Positions 62,036 through 64,000 of a stretch of DNA of 64,000 nt are shown piece by piece (positions within the stretch are counted from its first letter, which is position 1; every line of letters begins with the position of its first letter). The translations under genes were made by a program, and so were the position numbers. The DNA lies in contig JAVJUV010000140.1 of assembly GCA_040220415.1 (NCBI GenBank), positions 1 through 64,000 on the forward strand, read 5' to 3'. The DNA comes from JAVJUV01 sp040220415 (GTDB lineage Bacteria; Pseudomonadota; Alphaproteobacteria; Rhodobacterales; Rhodobacteraceae). The notes below the pieces were generated by a model. It had not been told where the DNA came from. It saw only the letters and a program-made list of their open reading frames with translations, and did not search any database.

Positions 62036-63088
62036 ATGCCGCATATCCTGACCACTCTCGCGCTGCTCGCGCTCTCGGGTCTTGCCGGGTTTGCCGCGCA
62101 GGCCATCGGCACCCCGCTGCCGTTCATGCTGGGGCCATTGGCCTGTTCTGCACTGATCGCGACCGCCCTGCCCCGGCACCTGCCGCAGGGCTACCGCTTT
62201 CCCACCTGGCTGCGGCTGGTGTTCATCGCGATCATCGGGCTGATGATCGGATCGCAGGTGACGCCCGCGCTTTTCACCGAGGCGCATCACTACGCGCTGA
62301 CGCTTGGCGCGGTCACGCTCTTCGTGGGGCTGGCACATGGGCTGGGCTACGCGGTCTTCCGCACCTTGGGCGGCTATGACAGCACCACCGCCTTTTACGC
62401 CAGCACCCCCGGCGGGCTATACGAGAGCATCGAGATGGGCGAGGCGGCGGGCGCCGACATGACCCGGCTGATGATGCAACAGTTCCTGCGGATCATCGTG
62501 GTGGTGACGCTGCTGCCCCTGGGCCTGTCGCTCTGGCTGGGCGCGCCTGTGGGCAGCGCGGCGGGCCAAAGCCTCGCGCGCGGCGATGTGCCATGGTCCG
62601 ACCTGCCGCTGGTTGCGCTGGCGGGGCTGGCCGGGCTGGCTCTGGGCCACGCCCTGCGCCTGCCCGCCGGGCAGATGACCGGGCCGATGGCGGTGGCCGC
62701 ACTGCTGTCACTGACCGGCTGGCTCAGTTTCGACATCCCGCAATGGCTGGTGAACCTTGCGCAGATGGTGCTGGGCACCGCGCTCGGCATGCGCTTCACC
62801 GGGCTGAGCCGGGGGCTCTTGCTGCGCGGCGCGGGGCTGGCGCTGGTGTCGGTGGGCGGCATGCTGGCGATTGGCGTCGGGCTGGCGGCGCTGCTGCAGC
62901 GCATGACGAATGAGCCGGTGGACGTGCTGGTGATCAGCCTCGCCCCCGGCGGCGTCACCGAAATGGCGCTGGTGGCGCTCAGCCTGCAGGCCAACCCGGC
63001 CTTCGTCACCCTGCACCACATCTACCGCATCTTGCTGACGGTCGTGGCCCTTGGGGTGATCACCCGGCTGCGGCAGCGCACGGAGTGA
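62036..63088 (+). CDS. AbrB-family (duplicated) membrane protein
   Basis: A 350-aa multi-span inner-membrane protein of the AbrB/ammonia-monooxygenase-like transporter family. The fold is two related halves, visible in the repeated opening GLAGFAAQAIGTPLPFMLGP versus GLALGHALRLPAGQMTGP, each followed by several hydrophobic helices. It has about ten helices. No transport substrate has been shown for most members. It lies 40 nt after the molybdoenzyme gene, so it may be co-transcribed. Not related to the AbrB transition-state regulator despite the name. Confidence 0.85.
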   Translation: MPHILTTLALLALSGLAGFAAQAIGTPLPFMLGPLACSALIATALPRHLPQGYRFPTWLRLVFIAIIGLMIGSQVTPALFTEAHHYALTLGAVTLFVGLAHGLGYAVFRTLGGYDSTTAFYASTPGGLYESIEMGEAAGADMTRLMMQQFLRIIVVVTLLPLGLSLWLGAPVGSAAGQSLARGDVPWSDLPLVALAGLAGLALGHALRLPAGQMTGPMAVAALLSLTGWLSFDIPQWLVNLAQMVLGTALGMRFTGLSRGLLLRGAGLALVSVGGMLAIGVGLAALLQRMTNEPVDVLVISLAPGGVTEMALVALSLQANPAFVTLHHIYRILLTVVALGVITRLRQRTE

Positions 63089-63129
63089 ACGGTGACTATG
63101 AGTATTTATGCCATAAAGAAACCGGGGCT

Positions 63130-63170
63130 TTGACAGATCGGCACGCAGACGGTATCTGAACATATGTTCA
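63130..63170 (+). promoter_or_regulatory. Promoter plus perfect palindrome TGAACATATGTTCA before the SDR gene
   Basis: TTGACA (63130-63135), a 17-bp spacer and TATCTG (63153-63158) form a likely promoter. The perfect 14-bp palindrome 63157-63170 begins in the -10 box and covers the start point. A repressor, most likely TetR-type given the fatty-acid-like enzyme downstream, could bind here. The binding protein is not in the window. Confidence 0.55.
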
Positions 63171-63190
63171 TTTAATCGCAGGAGAGCGGC

Positions 63191-63946
63191 ATGCGTATCG
63201 AGGACACGGCGGCGATCATCACGGGCGGGGCCTCGGGGCTGGGCGAGGCAACGGCGCGGCAGTTTCGCAAGGCGGGCGCGCAGGTCACGCTGCTTGACCG
63301 GGATACCGAGCGCGGGCACGCCGTGGCCGAAGAGATCGGCGCGGGGTTTGCCGAGACCGACGTGACCGACGAGGCGTCGGTCAGTGCCGCCATCGCCACG
63401 GCCAAGGCCAACATGGGACGGATCACCGCGGCGGTGAACTGCGCCGGCATCGCCACCGGGGCCAAGGTGCTGGGCCGCGACGGGCCGCACCCGCTCGACG
63501 CCTTCCGCCGCACCATCGACATCAACCTCGTGGGCACGTTCAACGTCGCCCGCCTCGCCGCCGCCGCGATGGCCGAAAATGCACCCGATGCCGACGGCGC
63601 GCGCGGCGTGATCATCAACACCGCCTCCATCGCCGCCTTTGACGGGCAAAAGGGACAGGCGGCCTATGCCGCCTCCAAGGGCGGAATTGTCGGGCTGTCG
63701 TTGCCCATGGCGCGCGATCTGGCACGCGAGGGGATTCGCGTCATGGCGATCGCCCCCGGCATCTTCGCCACCCCGATGATGCGCGGGCTGCCGCAGGACG
63801 TGCAGGACAGCCTCGCCGCCGAGGTGACCTTTCCCAAGCGCTTGGGCGACCCGGCGGAATATGCCCGGCTGGCGCGGTTCATCGTCGAATGCGGCTATCT
63901 CAACGGCGAGGTGATCCGCCTCGACGGGGCGCTCAGGATGCAGTGA
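63191..63946 (+). CDS. Short-chain dehydrogenase, 3-hydroxyacyl-CoA dehydrogenase type II-like
   Basis: A 251-aa classical SDR. The cofactor motif TGGASGLG is at 11-18, NCAG follows, serine is in NTASIAAF and the active pair YxxxK is YAASKGG. The aspartate in LLDRDTERG after the second strand favours NAD over NADP. The pattern matches HSD17B10-like 3-hydroxyacyl-CoA dehydrogenases used in fatty or branched-chain acyl-CoA breakdown. GGAGAGCGGC precedes the ATG. The following 54 bases to the window end show no gene. Confidence 0.88.
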   Translation: MRIEDTAAIITGGASGLGEATARQFRKAGAQVTLLDRDTERGHAVAEEIGAGFAETDVTDEASVSAAIATAKANMGRITAAVNCAGIATGAKVLGRDGPHPLDAFRRTIDINLVGTFNVARLAAAAMAENAPDADGARGVIINTASIAAFDGQKGQAAYAASKGGIVGLSLPMARDLAREGIRVMAIAPGIFATPMMRGLPQDVQDSLAAEVTFPKRLGDPAEYARLARFIVECGYLNGEVIRLDGALRMQ

Positions 63947-64000
63947 CGCGCGCAACCGGGCGCCGCCTGCGCGCGGCCGGGAACGGCACCAGCCGCCCGG

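Noticed and set aside
63157..63170. GAACATATGTTC as a LexA (SOS) box
   Set aside because: It matches the Gram-positive SOS box, but alphaproteobacterial LexA recognises a direct GTTC-N7-GTTC repeat, and the gene behind it is metabolic.

Overview
The window looks like an origin-proximal stretch of the main chromosome of a marine-type Rhodobacterales (Roseobacter-group) alphaproteobacterium. This is inferred from gene order and protein character, not from a database search. The order smr-mltA-tim44 / fxsA-secB / dnaQ-coaE-aroE-maf / oriC / hemJ-rho-mnmE-mnmG-rsmG-parA-parB / hemW-rdgB-rph / hrcA-grpE / mutS is typical of that group. Two perfect 16-bp parS palindromes and a cluster of DnaA boxes beside an AT-rich segment mark the replication and segregation centre.

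Layout. (a) 1-593 is accessory DNA: the right end of an IS3-family element that has cut off a DUF262 gene, then a dispersed intergenic repeat. (b) 594-10524 is a self-contained module. A leftward operon (isochorismatase-like hydrolase, two sugar-type ABC permeases, binding protein, double-ABC ATPase, nitrilase-like amidase) faces a rightward set (TetR regulator, NAD-epimerase-like protein, GNAT, DapA-like lyase). The module is bracketed by two ~170-bp direct repeats about 90% identical by hand alignment (410-577 and 10576-10745). Each carries four 8-mers at exact 11-bp spacing. A third such array lies at 58394-58434. Two matching 12-bp palindromes suggest that the TetR protein controls both arms. 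(c) 10767-18160 holds housekeeping genes for envelope, protein export, proofreading, CoA and shikimate. (d) 18160-18579 is the predicted oriC. (e) 18580-36420 holds heme, transcription termination, tRNA modification, chromosome partitioning, nucleotide hygiene, heat shock, mismatch repair, malic enzyme and a ribokinase-family kinase. (f) 36417-46480 holds MsrA, an aminotransferase/sulfotransferase pair, argG, ilvA, a split phosphorelay, Hsp33, two NUDIX proteins and the CCA enzyme. (g) 46490-58376 holds an ABC exporter with an unusual leader, an RNA methyltransferase, an LD-transpeptidase/CAP envelope cluster, ferrochelatase, ComF, glutaredoxin-Nit, MarR, ubiG and pip. (h) 58394-64000 is GC-rich metabolic DNA: CDGSH protein, isoquinoline-oxidoreductase-type molybdoenzyme, AbrB-family membrane protein and a 3-hydroxyacyl-CoA-type SDR.

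Translation is tightly coupled through many 4-14 nt gene overlaps. No tRNA, rRNA, CRISPR array or convincing intrinsic terminator was seen. The parts most worth following up are the repeat-bounded 10-kb module, the 11-bp-period arrays, the oriC/parS architecture, and the short leader with a palindrome ahead of the ABC exporter.
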